Counted from the first letter of the stretch, positions 43,892 through 54,550 are shown. The stretch is 56,817 nucleotides of DNA from Shewanella inventionis (GCF_014641855.1 NZ_BMII01000032.1:1-56817); one strand, 5' to 3'. Notes: generated from the letters alone by a model not told the origin. Numbers and translations: made by a program.

Positions 43892-44983
43892 TTAAGCATG
43901 TTGCTGGGCAAATTGGTTCATAAAATCAACCAGTTTTTGCACACCTGCTAATGGCATCGCATTATAAATGCTGGCGCGCATACCGCCGACAATACGATGA
44001 CCTTTTAATGCCACTAAACCGGCCTGCTCTGCTTGTTTTAAAAATTCACCATCAAGAGTGTCATTAACCAATTGGAATGTCACGTTCATGCGTGAGCGAT
44101 TGTGTGGCGCAACACCATTTTTATAAAATGGATTTGAATCAATACAATCGTACAATAATGCTGCTTTTTGCTGATTAACGTCAGCCATTGCGCTTACACC
44201 ACCATTGGCCGTTAACCATGCAAACACTTCTGAGGCTAAATACCAGGCAAACGTGGGCGGTGTATTAAACATCGAGCCATGCTCAACTGCCACGCGATAA
44301 TCCATCACTGACGATTGAGGCAATGAAGGTAACTTAAGCATGTCGTCGCGTACTATCACAATTGATAACCCAGATGGGCCAATGTTCTTTTGTGCGCCTG
44401 CATATATAAGCCCATATTTACTGACATCAATCTCATGAGACATAATGGTTGATGACAGATCTGCAACCACTGGCCATGGGCTGTCTAGCTCTTCAAATAT
44501 CTCAATACCATCTACGGTTTCGTTTGAGCAGTAATGCACGTAGCGGTAGTCTTTGTCGATAGCATGCAGATCTGGCAAGTTGACTTGATTGAGTCCGTTA
44601 ACGTTTTCAACAATATTTAGGCTGTCAATTTGAGCTTCACCCGCCAGTTTGATGGCCTCACTCACCGCAGCAGATGACCACTGCCCGCTCACGAGATATA
44701 GGGCTCTGCCGTTATCACCTAAAAAGTTGTTGACTACATTCGAAAACTGCGCGCGCCCACCACCGTGCATAAATAACACATGGTAGTTTTGAGGAATATT
44801 CATTAGCTGGCGCAAAGTCACTTCAGCTTGTTCAGTTAACGCAATAAATTCTTTACTGCGGTGGCTGATTTCCATCACGGAGACGCCAAGACCATTCCAA
44901 TCAATCAATTCCTGTTGTGCTTTTTGCATCACAGCTTGAGGTAACATGGCAGGACCCGCACAGAAATTATAAATCGCGCTCAC
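43892..44983 (-). CDS. serC: Phosphoserine aminotransferase
   Basis: A 363-residue PLP enzyme of serine and pyridoxal biosynthesis. It begins [15 protein letters not shown], and has [28 protein letters not shown] and the PLP lysine in [13 protein letters not shown] chose the GTG at 44983, which has AAGGAG six bases upstream; the TTG at 44989 is immediately adjacent to that site. It lies downstream of gyrA on the same strand but is separated from it by a strong terminator. Confidence 0.95.
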   Translation of the reverse strand: MSAIYNFCAGPAMLPQAVMQKAQQELIDWNGLGVSVMEISHRSKEFIALTEQAEVTLRQLMNIPQNYHVLFMHGGGRAQFSNVVNNFLGDNGRALYLVSGQWSSAAVSEAIKLAGEAQIDSLNIVENVNGLNQVNLPDLHAIDKDYRYVHYCSNETVDGIEIFEELDSPWPVVADLSSTIMSHEIDVSKYGLIYAGAQKNIGPSGLSIVIVRDDMLKLPSLPQSSVMDYRVAVEHGSMFNTPPTFAWYLASEVFAWLTANGGVSAMADVNQQKAALLYDCIDSNPFYKNGVAPHNRSRMNVTFQLVNDTLDGEFLKQAEQAGLVALKGHRIVGGMRASIYNAMPLAGVQKLVDFMNQFAQQHA

Positions 44984-45153
44984 AGACAACTCCTTGACTC
45001 AGTTTGTATTTATATCAATCATTTTCACGCTCTGAACGAATCAGTGAATTGATAAGATTGATAACATCATATGTAGCTGTTAATACTAAGGTCTTTAGTT
45101 ACCGTTGAATAGGCCTTTATTTGCCTATTTTGATGAATAATTTTCCGCAAAAT

Positions 45154-45181
45154 AAAACGAGCGCCCTTAGGCGCTCGTTTT
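45154..45181 (-). terminator. Terminator of gyrA
   Basis: AAAACGAGCGCC (45154-45165) and GGCGCTCGTTTT (45170-45181) form a perfect twelve-pair stem with loop CTTA. It lies 25 bases past the gyrA stop; the T-run is part of the stem, followed on the minus strand by ATTTTGCGG. Confidence 0.85.
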
Positions 45182-45206
45182 CGGTGGTTTAGGTAGCTCG
45201 TTCAGC

Positions 45207-47927
45207 TTATTGCTGATCGTCACCTTGTTCATCAGCTGGTGCATCGCTATCGATTTGTGCATCAACCTCTGTAGCTTCTTCGCCTTCGATAATGTCAGCA
45301 GGTGGGATCACATTGCCTTCTTCATCTAATAGCTCTTCAGTTTGAATTTCATCAATTCGCTGTAAGCCAACCACTTTTTCGTCGTCTGCGGTGCGAATAA
45401 TGGTCACACCTTGAGTGTTACGACCAATGATTGATACGCCTTCAGCAGGTGTACGAACCAATGTGCCTTTGTCGCTAATGAGCATGATTTCATCAAACTC
45501 ACCCACTTGTACAGCACCGACAACGGCGCCATTACGCTCACTCACTTTAATAGACACAACACCTTTAGTGCCGCGGCTCTTCGCTGGGTATTCGCTTAGT
45601 TCAGTACGCTTACCATAACCGTTTTCGGTTACGGTTAAGATTGCGCCGTCACCTTTTGGCACAATGAGCGATACCACTTTTTGGCCTGCTTCAAGCTTGA
45701 TACCACGAACACCGGTTGCTGTACGCCCCATTGGACGCAATGCAATGATCTCTTCACCGGTTTCTGCGTCAATTTTCACTTCACCAGTTTCAGAATCGCG
45801 AGCTTTTTCGTTAAAGCGAACCACTTTACCTTCGTTAGAGAACAACATGATGTCGTCACTACCTTCAGTAATATCAACGCCAATTAATTGGTCGCCATCT
45901 TTTAGGTTCACCGCAATAATACCGTTTGCACGAGGATTACTGTAAGCGGTTAAGGCTGTTTTCTTCACTGTGCCGTCTGCAGTTGCCATGATAATGTATT
46001 TATCATCAGCGTATTCGCGTACTGGTAGAATCGCAGTAATGCGCTCACCGTCAGCCAGTGGTAATAAGTTAACAATTGGGCGACCGCGTGCTGTGCGACT
46101 TGCCAATGGTAATTGGTAGACTTTTAACCAGTACATTTTACCAAAGTCTGAGAAGCACAAAATAGTGTCATGGGTATTAGCAACCAGCAGTTTTTCAACG
46201 AAATCTTCGTCTTTTACTTTAGTTGCAGCTTTACCTTTACCACCACGGCGCTGAGCTTGGTAGTCAGACAATGGTTGGTACTTGGCGTAACCTAAATGCG
46301 ACAATGTAACCACAACGTCTTCTTCATTGATTAAGTCTTCAAGACTCATGTCAATTTCGTTGGCGTTAATCACAGTACGGCGGGCATCACCATATTGCTC
46401 TAGAATTTCTTCTAGTTCTTCTTTGATCACTTCCATCAAACGCTCTGGACTACGAAGGATCAACAATAAACCGGCAATCAGTACTAATAGTTCTTCGTAT
46501 TCAGCTAAAATCTTGTCATGCTCTAAACCGGTTAAACGGTGTAAACGCAATTCAAGAATCGCCTGTGCTTGTTGCTCAGTTAAATAGTATTTGCCATCAC
46601 GAATACCAAACTCAGGCTCTAACCATTCAGGGCGAGCAGCATCATCACCGGCTTTTTCAAGCATGCCTTGAACATGGCCAAGTGCCCAACCCTGCTCAAC
46701 TAATTTCACTTTTGCTTCAGCAGGCGTTGGCGATGCTTTAATTAACGCAATAATTGGGTCAATGTTAGCAAGGGCAATGGCTAATGCTTCAAGAATGTGA
46801 GCACGTTCGCGCGCTTTACGCAGTTCAAACACGGTACGGCGAGTAACCACTTCACGACGGTGAAGAATAAAGCACTCAAGCATTTCTTTAAGGTTAAACA
46901 ATTTAGGCTGACCATTGGTCAATGCCACCATGTTAATACCAAAAGAACACTGCATTTGTGTTTGAGCGTATAAGTTGTTAAGTACAACTTCGCCCACTTC
47001 GCCGCGCTTGATTTCAATTACGATACGCATACCGTCTTTATCAGACTCGTCACGTAAACCGCTAATGCCTTCAATTTTCTTATCTTTAACAAGCTCTGCG
47101 ATTTTTTCAATCAACTTAGCTTTGTTCACCTGATAAGGAATTTCATGAACGATGATACGCTCACGGCCATTCTCATCAGTTTCCACTTCCGCTTTTGAGC
47201 GCATCACAGCACGGCCGCGGCCCGTTTTATAGGCATCAATAATGCCTTTACGACCATTAATAGACGCAGCAGTTGGGAAATCTGGACCAGGAATGTATTC
47301 CATTAGCTGTTCAATCGACAAGCTTGGCTCTGCAATTAACGCTAAGCAGCCTTTAACCACTTCGGTTAAGTTGTGTGGCGGAATATTGGTTGCCATACCT
47401 ACCGCAATACCAGATGAACCGTTAATTAACAGGTTAGGTACACGTGTTGGTAATACAGCAGGAATAAATTCAGTACCATCGTAGTTAGGTACAAAATCAA
47501 CGGTTTCTTTTTCAAGGTCGGCAAGCAGTGAGTGCGCCAACTTTTGCATACGGATTTCGGTATAACGCATTGCCGCTGCTGAGTCACCGTCAACCGAACC
47601 AAAGTTTCCTTGTCCGTCAACTAAGGTGTAGCGTAGCGAGAAAGGTTGTGCCATACGTACAATTGTATCGTATACAGCAGTATCACCATGTGGGTGATAT
47701 TTACCAATTACGTCACCAACGACACGAGCGGATTTTTTATATGGTTTGTTCCAATCGTTTTTTAATTCGCTCATTGCAAACAATACGCGACGGTGAACTG
47801 GTTTTAAACCGTCACGTACGTCAGGTAATGCACGACCCACAATTACGCTCATTGCGTAATCAAGGTAAGAATTCTTAAGTTCGTCTTCGATATTAATTGG
47901 CGAAATAGATGATGCCAGATCAGTCAT
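45207..47927 (-). CDS. gyrA: DNA gyrase subunit A
   Basis: The 906-residue breakage-reunion subunit. The N-terminus aligns residue for residue with E. coli GyrA through the catalytic Tyr122 (MRYTEIRM). The quinolone-resistance region reads [19 protein letters not shown], i.e. Thr83 and Asp87. The GyrA-box QRRGGKGK begins the C-terminal beta-pinwheel, with repeated DNA-wrapping blades ([49 protein letters not shown]). The acidic tail ([14 protein letters not shown]) makes it about 30 residues longer than E. coli's. Divergent from ubiG. Confidence 0.97.
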   Translation of the reverse strand: MTDLASSISPINIEDELKNSYLDYAMSVIVGRALPDVRDGLKPVHRRVLFAMSELKNDWNKPYKKSARVVGDVIGKYHPHGDTAVYDTIVRMAQPFSLRYTLVDGQGNFGSVDGDSAAAMRYTEIRMQKLAHSLLADLEKETVDFVPNYDGTEFIPAVLPTRVPNLLINGSSGIAVGMATNIPPHNLTEVVKGCLALIAEPSLSIEQLMEYIPGPDFPTAASINGRKGIIDAYKTGRGRAVMRSKAEVETDENGRERIIVHEIPYQVNKAKLIEKIAELVKDKKIEGISGLRDESDKDGMRIVIEIKRGEVGEVVLNNLYAQTQMQCSFGINMVALTNGQPKLFNLKEMLECFILHRREVVTRRTVFELRKARERAHILEALAIALANIDPIIALIKASPTPAEAKVKLVEQGWALGHVQGMLEKAGDDAARPEWLEPEFGIRDGKYYLTEQQAQAILELRLHRLTGLEHDKILAEYEELLVLIAGLLLILRSPERLMEVIKEELEEILEQYGDARRTVINANEIDMSLEDLINEEDVVVTLSHLGYAKYQPLSDYQAQRRGGKGKAATKVKDEDFVEKLLVANTHDTILCFSDFGKMYWLKVYQLPLASRTARGRPIVNLLPLADGERITAILPVREYADDKYIIMATADGTVKKTALTAYSNPRANGIIAVNLKDGDQLIGVDITEGSDDIMLFSNEGKVVRFNEKARDSETGEVKIDAETGEEIIALRPMGRTATGVRGIKLEAGQKVVSLIVPKGDGAILTVTENGYGKRTELSEYPAKSRGTKGVVSIKVSERNGAVVGAVQVGEFDEIMLISDKGTLVRTPAEGVSIIGRNTQGVTIIRTADDEKVVGLQRIDEIQTEELLDEEGNVIPPADIIEGEEATEVDAQIDSDAPADEQGDDQQ

Positions 47928-48314
47928 AAACTGCGCGTTCCCCTAAAGTTAGCTGACAATAAATCTTCCATATTATTATCTAGCTTAAAAACGTGATTTG
48001 GCATTCTAACACAGATATTTATTGTCGCCAGAGCAAACACCAGCCAAATCCCATCTACGAGACAAAATTAATAAAAAAGCTAATATTTTCAGCAAATTTA
48101 GTTTAAGCGAACACTAATATGTTGGTGAAATTTGATGACTTAAAAGCCAAACTGCTGATGGTTTAAGCGCTTTATTTTGTAAAAATAATCAACGCACGTG
48201 CTAAATGGCGATTTTATAAGCAAGCATTGACCGCAAAAGCACAATGTTGACTACTATTCGTAAAGGTTATCGTTATAATAACCGCCATACATTATTAGAC
48301 AGTTAGGTTAACTT
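47928..48314. promoter_or_regulatory. Divergent promoter region gyrA/ubiG
   Basis: A 387-base AT-rich gap. On the minus strand an extended -10 element, TGT-TAGAAT (hexamer 48008-48003), is a candidate gyrA promoter with start near 47996. On the plus strand no clear ubiG hexamer pair could be chosen. No repeat or RNA gene is seen. Confidence 0.35.
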
Positions 48315-49037
48315 ATGTCAGACGCCGAACAATCAACAGCCAATGTTGATCCCCATGAGATCGCAAAATTTGAAGCCATGGCGCAAACCTGGTGGGATCT
48401 TAATGGCGAGTTCAAGCCATTGCATTTACTTAATCCACTGCGATTAAATTACATTGATCAAACTGCTGGCGGTGTATTTGGTAAAAAAGTACTGGATGTC
48501 GGCTGCGGCGGCGGTATTTTATCGGAAAGCATGGCGCGTATTGGTGCAAATGTTGATGGTATAGACATGGGCACTGAGCCGTTAGAAGTGGCAAAATTGC
48601 ACGCATTAGACGCTGGGGTCAGTGTAAATTACCTTAAAACCACTGCAGAAAACCACCGGGACAGCCACCGCGAATATTATGACGTGGTCACCTGCATGGA
48701 AATGTTAGAACATGTGCCCGACCCACAATCAGTTATTCAAGCATGTTGTGACATGGTTAAACCCAATGGGTTTGTATTTTTCTCAACCATTAACCGCAAT
48801 ATCATGTCTTATGTACAAACCATCATTGGAGCTGAATACCTACTTAAAATGCTTCCTGTTGGTACCCACGATCACAGCAAATTTATCCGCCCATCAGAGT
48901 TAATGGCATTGGTCGATAACACTGACTTATTATGTAAAGACGCATTAGGTATCACGTATAACCCGCTTTCTGGTGTGTTTAAATACACAGAAAGTGTGGA
49001 TGTAAACTACATGATAGCCACACAAAAAGTAGATTAA
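48315..49037 (+). CDS. ubiG: Ubiquinone biosynthesis O-methyltransferase
   Basis: A 240-residue SAM methyltransferase catalysing both O-methylations of ubiquinone synthesis. It opens [20 protein letters not shown], the UbiG signature, with motif [30 protein letters not shown] and the membrane-contact region [15 protein letters not shown]. The adjacent gyrA-ubiG arrangement is usual in gammaproteobacteria. Confidence 0.96.
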   Translation: MSDAEQSTANVDPHEIAKFEAMAQTWWDLNGEFKPLHLLNPLRLNYIDQTAGGVFGKKVLDVGCGGGILSESMARIGANVDGIDMGTEPLEVAKLHALDAGVSVNYLKTTAENHRDSHREYYDVVTCMEMLEHVPDPQSVIQACCDMVKPNGFVFFSTINRNIMSYVQTIIGAEYLLKMLPVGTHDHSKFIRPSELMALVDNTDLLCKDALGITYNPLSGVFKYTESVDVNYMIATQKVD

Positions 49038-49045
49038 TCGTCATG

Positions 49046-49081
49046 CCGGTAACCTCAAGGTTATCGGTAATGCACTTTTTC
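49046..49081 (+). terminator. Weak hairpin after ubiG
   Basis: CCGGTAACCT pairs with AGGTTATCGG across a two-base turn, one mismatch, followed at 49076 by TTTTT. A partial terminator or attenuator before the phosphatase gene. Confidence 0.4.
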
Positions 49082-49125
49082 AATTGAACCTCGCAATACC
49101 TAACGCTTATATAAGGAATAATTAA

Positions 49126-49788
49126 GTGCATAAACACGATGTGAAAGGCGTTTTATTTGACCTTGACGGTACATTAGCAGACACCGCACCAGATTTAGTT
49201 TACGCACTTAATCTTAGCTTAGAAGATGCAGGTTTTACCGCTCAACCCCTTGAAAAAATGCGCCATGCAGCCTCTCACGGTAGTTTATATTTAGTTAAAA
49301 CAGCGATACCTGATGCCGACGAAGCATTGCAACTTAAAATACAACAGGGATTACTGCAGCATTATGGCCAAATTAATGGCGAGCTTAGCCGTTTATTTGA
49401 TGGATTACCTGAGCTACTCAACTTATTTGATCAACACAGTATTCCTTATGGCATCGTCACCAATAAACCCGCCCGCTTTGCCCGCCCTTTAGTTGATAAA
49501 TTAGGCTTAACAGGCCGAGTTAACGCTATGATCAGCGGTGACAGTACCCGCCATGCAAAACCACATACTGCACCAATGTTGTTAGCCGCCCAGCAAATTG
49601 CAACGTCGCCTCAGCAGATCCTGTATTTAGGTGACGCAGAGCGTGATCTCGTTGCCGCCCATAACGCCAACATGCTTGGAGGTGTGGCACTTTGGGGGTA
49701 TTTATCTGCTTCAGACAAACCAGAACTATGGCCATCAAAACGACATTTTGTAGATGGTTCATCTTTAACACAGTTTTTTACTGAATAA
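49126..49788 (+). CDS. HAD-IA phosphatase, MupP/Gph-like
   Basis: A 220-residue haloacid-dehalogenase hydrolase starting at a GTG with AAGGA seven bases upstream. Motif I is GVLFDLDGTLADT (nucleophile and acid Asp), motif II IVTNK, motif III lysine in RHAKPHTAP and motif IV YLGDAERDLVAA. The family includes phosphoglycolate phosphatase. In Pseudomonas the homologue directly behind ubiG is MupP, which dephosphorylates N-acetylmuramate 6-phosphate for peptidoglycan recycling. The position here favours MupP, but sequence alone does not separate the two. Confidence 0.85.
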   Translation: MHKHDVKGVLFDLDGTLADTAPDLVYALNLSLEDAGFTAQPLEKMRHAASHGSLYLVKTAIPDADEALQLKIQQGLLQHYGQINGELSRLFDGLPELLNLFDQHSIPYGIVTNKPARFARPLVDKLGLTGRVNAMISGDSTRHAKPHTAPMLLAAQQIATSPQQILYLGDAERDLVAAHNANMLGGVALWGYLSASDKPELWPSKRHFVDGSSLTQFFTE

Positions 49789-49811
49789 GCCATTAATGGC
49801 TTGTGTTTTAT
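49787..49811 (+). terminator. Short terminator overlapping the phosphatase stop
   Basis: AAGCCAT-TA-ATGGCTT (49787-49802) is followed by GTGTTTTATT. The stem begins within the stop codon. Confidence 0.5.
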
Positions 49812-49920
49812 TAAGCGAGTCGTTTTTGAACGGCATTTGTTATCTAGCTTACAACCAGATGGCTGTTTAGATCTGCAGATCAAAAGCCATAAAAGATCAA
49901 TCTAAAAATGGTCGTAAATT

Positions 49921-49954
49921 TTTGATCGCTGCTTATTTTAGCGATCAAATTTTT
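49921..49954 (+). terminator. Rho-independent terminator
   Basis: TTTGATCGCT (49921-49930) and AGCGATCAAA (49940-49949) form a perfect ten-pair stem, followed by TTTTTC. Insulates nrdA from the upstream genes. Confidence 0.8.
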
Positions 49955-50050
49955 CTAATCTATTGCATAAAAAAACATCAAGCGTTAAAAACACTATATA
50001 AATTTGGGCTCTAGGGTTAGCCATTACTAACCCTGCCGTTTATCCTCAAC

Positions 50051-50059
50051 TTATCCACA
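50051..50059 (+). promoter_or_regulatory. DnaA box upstream of nrdA
   Basis: TTATCCACA is a perfect DnaA 9-mer, 300 bases upstream of the nrdA start. E. coli nrdAB is also DnaA-regulated, which couples dNTP supply with replication initiation. Confidence 0.65.
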
Positions 50060-50097
50060 AGAAGTTAATGTAATTGTGACTTGCAAATCAGCTCAAA

Positions 50098-50144
50098 CCT
50101 CACTATCTTGTATCTCAGTTTATAAATAACACCATATCTTGTGT
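50098..50144 (+). promoter_or_regulatory. Tandem NrdR boxes of the nrdAB operon
   Basis: ACACCATATCTTGTGT (50129-50144) closely fits the NrdR consensus (acaCwAtATaTwGtgt). A weaker partner, CCTCACTATCTTGTAT, lies at 50098-50113. The two are spaced exactly 31 bases, three helical turns, the known NrdR arrangement. NrdR represses when dATP is high. The core promoter is expected to overlap, but I could not choose its hexamers. Confidence 0.75.
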
Positions 50145-50350
50145 GTGGGTAACAATCGAAACACTACTCACCTTGTGCATTTACAAGGTAGTGTCTTAAT
50201 GAATGTACTGTAGATCCACCTTGCCGTAAGTACATTCTGGACGATTGTTTTAACATGGAACTGTTTTGTGATTTGTTCTGATCGAATCAAAGTAGCACAG
50301 CATCCTGAACATGATCACATGACCGGATATAGAACCAAGGCCTCTCTTCA

Positions 50351-52639
50351 ATGAATAGCAATATGACAGTCACTAAACGCAGTGGCGAACGTGAAAGTAT
50401 CGATTTAGATAAAATTCACCGCGTGATCACTTGGGCAGCCAAGGGATTAAAAAACGTCTCAGTATCTGAAGTTGAACTTCGATCTCACCTGCAGTTTTTT
50501 GACGGCATTCCAACTGAAGCCATTCATGAAACCATCATTAAAGCAGCTGCTGACTTAATCTCGCCAGACTCGCCAGATTACCAATTTTTAGCAGCGCGCT
50601 TAGCGGTGTTTCACCTACGCAAAAAAGCCTTTGGTCAATTTGAACCACCTAAGTTATACGACCATGTGACTCGCTTAGTGGAAATGGGCAAATATGATAT
50701 GCATATTTTGGCCGACTACACTCGTGAAGAGATTGAAACCTTAGACAGCTATATCGATCACTGGCGCGATATGAACTTCTCTTATGCCGCCGTTAAGCAG
50801 CTTGAAGGTAAGTATTTAGTGCAAAACCGTGTCACCCATGAAGTGTATGAGAGCGCGCAGTTTTTATACATTTTAGTGGCAGCATGTTTATTTGCTCGTT
50901 ATCCAAAAGACACGCGTTTGGACTACATCAAGCGTTTTTATGATGCGACGTCTTTATTCAAAATTTCATTACCGACACCGATTATGTCTGGCGTTCGTAC
51001 TCCTACGCGTCAGTTCAGCTCTTGTGTATTAATCGAATGCGATGACAGCCTTGATTCAATCAATGCAACGGCATCTTCTATCGTTAAATACGTTAGTCAA
51101 CGTGCTGGTATTGGTATTAACGCAGGTCGTATCCGCGCCTTAGGTAGCCCTATTCGTGGCGGCGAAGCATTCCATACAGGTTGCTTACCTTTTTACAAAT
51201 ATTTCCAAACTGCGGTTAAGTCGTGCTCTCAAGGCGGCGTTCGTGGCGGTGCTGCCACCCTGTTCTACCCGTTATGGCATTTAGAAGTTGAGTCATTACT
51301 GGTCCTTAAAAACAACCGCGGCGTAGAAGATAACCGTGTGCGTCATCTTGACTATGGCGTGCAGTTAAACAAATTAATGTACCAACGTTTGATCAAAGGC
51401 GAATACATCAGCTTATTCAGCCCATCAGATGTGCCCGGCCTTTACGATGCATTCTTCGAAGATCAGGCAGAGTTTGAACGTTTATACCTACAGTATGAAC
51501 AGGACAGCAACGTACGTAAAAAACAAATTAAAGCGGTCGAACTGTTTTCACTCATGATGCAAGAGCGTGCTTCAACTGGCCGTATCTATATTCAAAACGT
51601 GGATCACTGTAATACACACAGCCCGTTTGACTCTAAAGTCGCGCCAATTAAGCAATCTAACCTTTGTTTAGAAATTGCTTTACCGACTAAACCTCTGACA
51701 AACATCGACGATCCAAATGGTGAAATCGCATTGTGTACATTGTCAGCTTTAAACTTGGGCGCGATCCAGGATTTATCTGAACTTGAGCCTCTAGCAGATC
51801 TTGCTGTGCGTGCCCTTGATAACTTACTTGATTATCAGGATTACCCAATCAAGTCGGCAAAGCTTGGTTCAATGAACCGCCGTACTTTAGGTATTGGTGT
51901 GATTAACTTTGCTAACTACCTTGCTAAAAATGGCAAGAAGTATTCAGACGGTTCAGCAAACAATTTGACCCACAAAACCTTTGAAGCGATTCAGTTTTAT
52001 TTATTGAAAGCCTCAATGAACCTCGCGAAAGAACAAGGCGCATGCCCTTTGTTCCATGAAACAACCTATTCGCAAGGTATTTTACCGATTGACACTTACA
52101 AACGTGATTTAGATAAAATTTGTGACGAGCCATTACACATGGATTGGGAAGGATTACGCAGCGACATTAAGCAGTATGGTTTACGCAACTCAACCTTGTC
52201 AGCCTTAATGCCGTCTGAAACCTCATCGCAAATATCTAACGCGACTAACGGTATTGAGCCTCCACGCGGCTTAATCAGCGTTAAAGCGAGTAAAGACGGA
52301 CAATTAAAGCAAGTAGTACCTGACTTTGATCAACTTAAAGACAAGTACGAATTGTTATGGAACATGCCAAACAATGACGGTTACATCCAACTTGTGGGCA
52401 TTATGCAGAAGTTCGTTGACCAAGCGATTTCAGCTAACACTAACTACGACCCAAGCCGTTTTGAAGGCGGCCGTGTACCCATGCAAACCTTGCTTAAAGA
52501 TTTGTTAAGTGTGTACAAGTTAGGGGTTAAAACTTTGTATTACCATAACACTCGTGACGGCGCCAAAGATCAGTTTGACGACCTAGTTGCCGTAGAGGAA
52601 GAAGATGATGGTTGCGCAGGCGGTGCGTGCAAAATTTAA
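50351..52639 (+). CDS. nrdA: Class Ia ribonucleotide reductase, alpha subunit
   Basis: The 762-residue catalytic subunit that makes dNDPs from NDPs. An N-terminal ATP-cone (residues ~5-95: KRSGERESIDLDKIHRVI) gives overall-activity control. Active-site cysteines are in QFSSCVLIE (conserved disulfide partner), NLCLEIALPT (thiyl Cys and Glu) and ALCTLSALNLG. The C-terminal thioredoxin-reactive pair is CAGGACKI. Specificity-site loops and PSETSSQISNATNGIEPPR are normal. It is followed by a hairpin and nrdB. Confidence 0.97.
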   Translation: MNSNMTVTKRSGERESIDLDKIHRVITWAAKGLKNVSVSEVELRSHLQFFDGIPTEAIHETIIKAAADLISPDSPDYQFLAARLAVFHLRKKAFGQFEPPKLYDHVTRLVEMGKYDMHILADYTREEIETLDSYIDHWRDMNFSYAAVKQLEGKYLVQNRVTHEVYESAQFLYILVAACLFARYPKDTRLDYIKRFYDATSLFKISLPTPIMSGVRTPTRQFSSCVLIECDDSLDSINATASSIVKYVSQRAGIGINAGRIRALGSPIRGGEAFHTGCLPFYKYFQTAVKSCSQGGVRGGAATLFYPLWHLEVESLLVLKNNRGVEDNRVRHLDYGVQLNKLMYQRLIKGEYISLFSPSDVPGLYDAFFEDQAEFERLYLQYEQDSNVRKKQIKAVELFSLMMQERASTGRIYIQNVDHCNTHSPFDSKVAPIKQSNLCLEIALPTKPLTNIDDPNGEIALCTLSALNLGAIQDLSELEPLADLAVRALDNLLDYQDYPIKSAKLGSMNRRTLGIGVINFANYLAKNGKKYSDGSANNLTHKTFEAIQFYLLKASMNLAKEQGACPLFHETTYSQGILPIDTYKRDLDKICDEPLHMDWEGLRSDIKQYGLRNSTLSALMPSETSSQISNATNGIEPPRGLISVKASKDGQLKQVVPDFDQLKDKYELLWNMPNNDGYIQLVGIMQKFVDQAISANTNYDPSRFEGGRVPMQTLLKDLLSVYKLGVKTLYYHNTRDGAKDQFDDLVAVEEEDDGCAGGACKI

Positions 52640-52657
52640 TCATCTAATGGAATTATT

Positions 52658-52679
52658 AGCGGGGACTTCCCCGCTTTTT
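52658..52679 (+). terminator. Attenuator-like terminator between nrdA and nrdB
   Basis: AGCGGGG-ACTT-CCCCGCT (52658-52675) followed by TTTT has full Rho-independent character, yet the only upstream promoter of nrdB seems to be that of nrdA. Partial termination would lower nrdB relative to nrdA. Confidence 0.75.
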
Positions 52680-52705
52680 GAAATGCGTTATCAGGACACT
52701 TAATA

Positions 52706-53836
52706 ATGGCTTATTCAACATTTTGTCAAACACCTAACGACTCAACCAAAGAACCAATGTTTTTTGGTCAACCCGTTAATGTGGCTCGCTACGATCAACA
52801 AAAATACGAAGTCTTCGAAAAGCTCATTGAAAAACAACTTTCGTTTTTCTGGCGACCTGAAGAAGTTGATGTCAGCCGTGACAAAATCGACTTTGCTAGT
52901 TTACCAGAGCACGAAAAGCATATTTTTATTTCAAATCTTAAATATCAAACCTTGCTCGACTCAATTCAAGGGCGCTCACCAAACGTTGCATTTTTACCGT
53001 TAGTGTCTTTACCAGAGCTAGAAACCTGGATTGAAACCTGGTCGTTTTCAGAAACCATTCATTCTCGTTCATACACGCACATTATCAGAAATATTGTTAA
53101 TAACCCTTCTGTGGTGTTTGATGATATCGTTGAAAACGAACAAATTTTAAAACGTGCAGGTGACATTGCCCGTTATTACGATGACTTAATCAAGCTGACT
53201 CAAGTTTACAACCTATTTGGAGCAGGAACGCACCAAGTTAACGGCGAAAAAATTACTGTTAACTTACGCATTCTTAAAAAGTCACTGTACTTGTGCATGA
53301 TGTCTGTTAACGCATTAGAAGCGATTCGTTTCTATGTGAGCTTTGCCTGTTCATTTGCCTTTGCAGAGCGCCGCTTAATGGAAGGTAACGCCAAAATCAT
53401 TCGCTTAATCGCCCGTGATGAAGCTCTACATCTTAACAGCACTCAGCACATACTGAGCTTAATGCAGGGCGGTAAAGACGACCCAGAAATGGCCGAAATT
53501 GCCATTGAATGCCAACAAGAAGCTTACGATTTGTTTGTTAAAGCCGCTGAGCAAGAAAAAGAATGGGCTAAATACTTATTTAAAGACGGTTCAATGATTG
53601 GTTTAAACGAACAGATTTTATGCCAATACGTTGAGTTTATTACTAACCAACGCATGAAGTCAGTGCATTTACCACAACCGTACGAAGAATCCTCAAACCC
53701 ACTACCGTGGATGAAAAACTGGCTAGAAAGTGATGCGGTACAAGTGGCCCCGCAAGAAGTTGAAGTGTCTTCCTACCTTGTAGGTCAAATTGATTCTGCT
53801 GTCGATGGCGATGAGTTTTTAGATTTTGACTTATAA
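52706..53836 (+). CDS. nrdB: Class Ia ribonucleotide reductase, beta subunit
   Basis: The 376-residue radical-generating subunit. The tyrosyl radical site is Tyr123 in [13 protein letters not shown]. Di-iron ligands are in [36 protein letters not shown] and IARDEALH. The acidic C-terminal tail ([11 protein letters not shown]) is the NrdA-docking peptide. AGGA lies nine bases before the ATG. Its 3' end overlaps the ferredoxin gene by eleven bases. Confidence 0.97.
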   Translation: MAYSTFCQTPNDSTKEPMFFGQPVNVARYDQQKYEVFEKLIEKQLSFFWRPEEVDVSRDKIDFASLPEHEKHIFISNLKYQTLLDSIQGRSPNVAFLPLVSLPELETWIETWSFSETIHSRSYTHIIRNIVNNPSVVFDDIVENEQILKRAGDIARYYDDLIKLTQVYNLFGAGTHQVNGEKITVNLRILKKSLYLCMMSVNALEAIRFYVSFACSFAFAERRLMEGNAKIIRLIARDEALHLNSTQHILSLMQGGKDDPEMAEIAIECQQEAYDLFVKAAEQEKEWAKYLFKDGSMIGLNEQILCQYVEFITNQRMKSVHLPQPYEESSNPLPWMKNWLESDAVQVAPQEVEVSSYLVGQIDSAVDGDEFLDFDL

Positions 53837-54191
53837 GACATTTTTTAAAAAAGCCCCTATAGTAAGCTTGAAAGGTCAGCCCGTTATTCTGTTTGACGGT
53901 AAACATTCAAGCTTATTAGAAGCGCTTGAGTCGAAAAAGGTAAACATTTTTTCAGAGTGCCGCAATGGGTTTTGCGGCGCCTGTAAAACCACTGTCATTT
54001 CAGGTGACGTCAGTTATATCACAACACCACTTGCTGAACTAAAAGCCAACGAGTGCCTCCCCTGCTGCTGCGTGCCCGAAACAGATCTCAACCTTAAGCT
54101 ATCTTGCAAAGGTGTTGAGGTTGTCGCTAAACGTCAATACAACACTCATCAACCTGCGCCGCTCCTTACCAAGCTCGCACACGAAAGCTAA
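53826..54191 (+). CDS. yfaE: YfaE-like [2Fe-2S] ferredoxin, NrdB maintenance
   Basis: A plant-type ferredoxin (up to 121 residues) that reduces the di-iron site of NrdB. Cluster ligands [11 protein letters not shown] and CLPCCCVP, with SSLLEALES before, match YfaE. A TTG at 53826, overlapping nrdB, is the most likely start, with GAG nine bases upstream; a TTG at 53868 would remove 14 residues. E. coli YfaE is about 84 residues; this one has a C-terminal extension ([20 protein letters not shown]). Position after nrdAB is conserved. Confidence 0.88.
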   Translation: MTYKTFFKKAPIVSLKGQPVILFDGKHSSLLEALESKKVNIFSECRNGFCGACKTTVISGDVSYITTPLAELKANECLPCCCVPETDLNLKLSCKGVEVVAKRQYNTHQPAPLLTKLAHES

Positions 54192-54253
54192 TCACCCACG
54201 TTTTTACTGCACCGGCTTGCATAAGTGTCACGCGTGATGCATAAGAGAGCCTT

Positions 54254-54550
54254 TTAAATATTCACAGCAATACTTAATAAAACCCGTTTACCAGATTCTA
54301 TTTTAGTCACGCTGTGTTCATATAGATCAGGGCGAAACAAATACACGCGATTAAACAGATTTATAATGTATTTTTCACAGGTAAATACGCCGCCAATAAG
54401 AGGCTGTTTAATCACTACATTTAACTTGTAGTATCGCCCTTGCTGCACAGGATCAACATGTTTCATCACACGATGATTTTGTTGATAAGTAACTAAATTA
54501 TTAGAAAATATCCTGCTGCTAAAAATTGCTCTATTCACCACGTTGCCCAT
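54254..54550 (-). CDS. Small 2OG-Fe(II) oxygenase-like protein
   Basis: A 98-residue protein resembling the core of prolyl-hydroxylase-type 2-oxoglutarate oxygenases. It has HVD (iron His-x-Asp), then YYKLNVVIKQPLIGGVF, RPDLYEHSVTKIESGKRVLLSIAV with the second iron His and the oxoglutarate Arg. It is about half the usual length of such enzymes, but the iron triad seems complete. The ATG at 54550 is chosen because GGAG lies five bases upstream. Monocistronic and convergent with yfaE. Substrate unknown; a decayed longer oxygenase is the alternative. Confidence 0.6.
   Translation of the reverse strand: MGNVVNRAIFSSRIFSNNLVTYQQNHRVMKHVDPVQQGRYYKLNVVIKQPLIGGVFTCEKYIINLFNRVYLFRPDLYEHSVTKIESGKRVLLSIAVNI

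Noticed and set aside
45664..45945. Frames antisense to gyrA (also 46327-46587, 47242-47484, 47528-47878)
   Set aside because: Shadows of the strongly coding gyrA sequence; no independent start signals or known domains.
47670..47690. Thr83 in GyrA as a quinolone-resistance mutation
   Set aside because: E. coli has Ser83, but Thr is the wild-type residue in other gammaproteobacteria such as Pseudomonas; without a strain comparison it cannot be called a resistance change.
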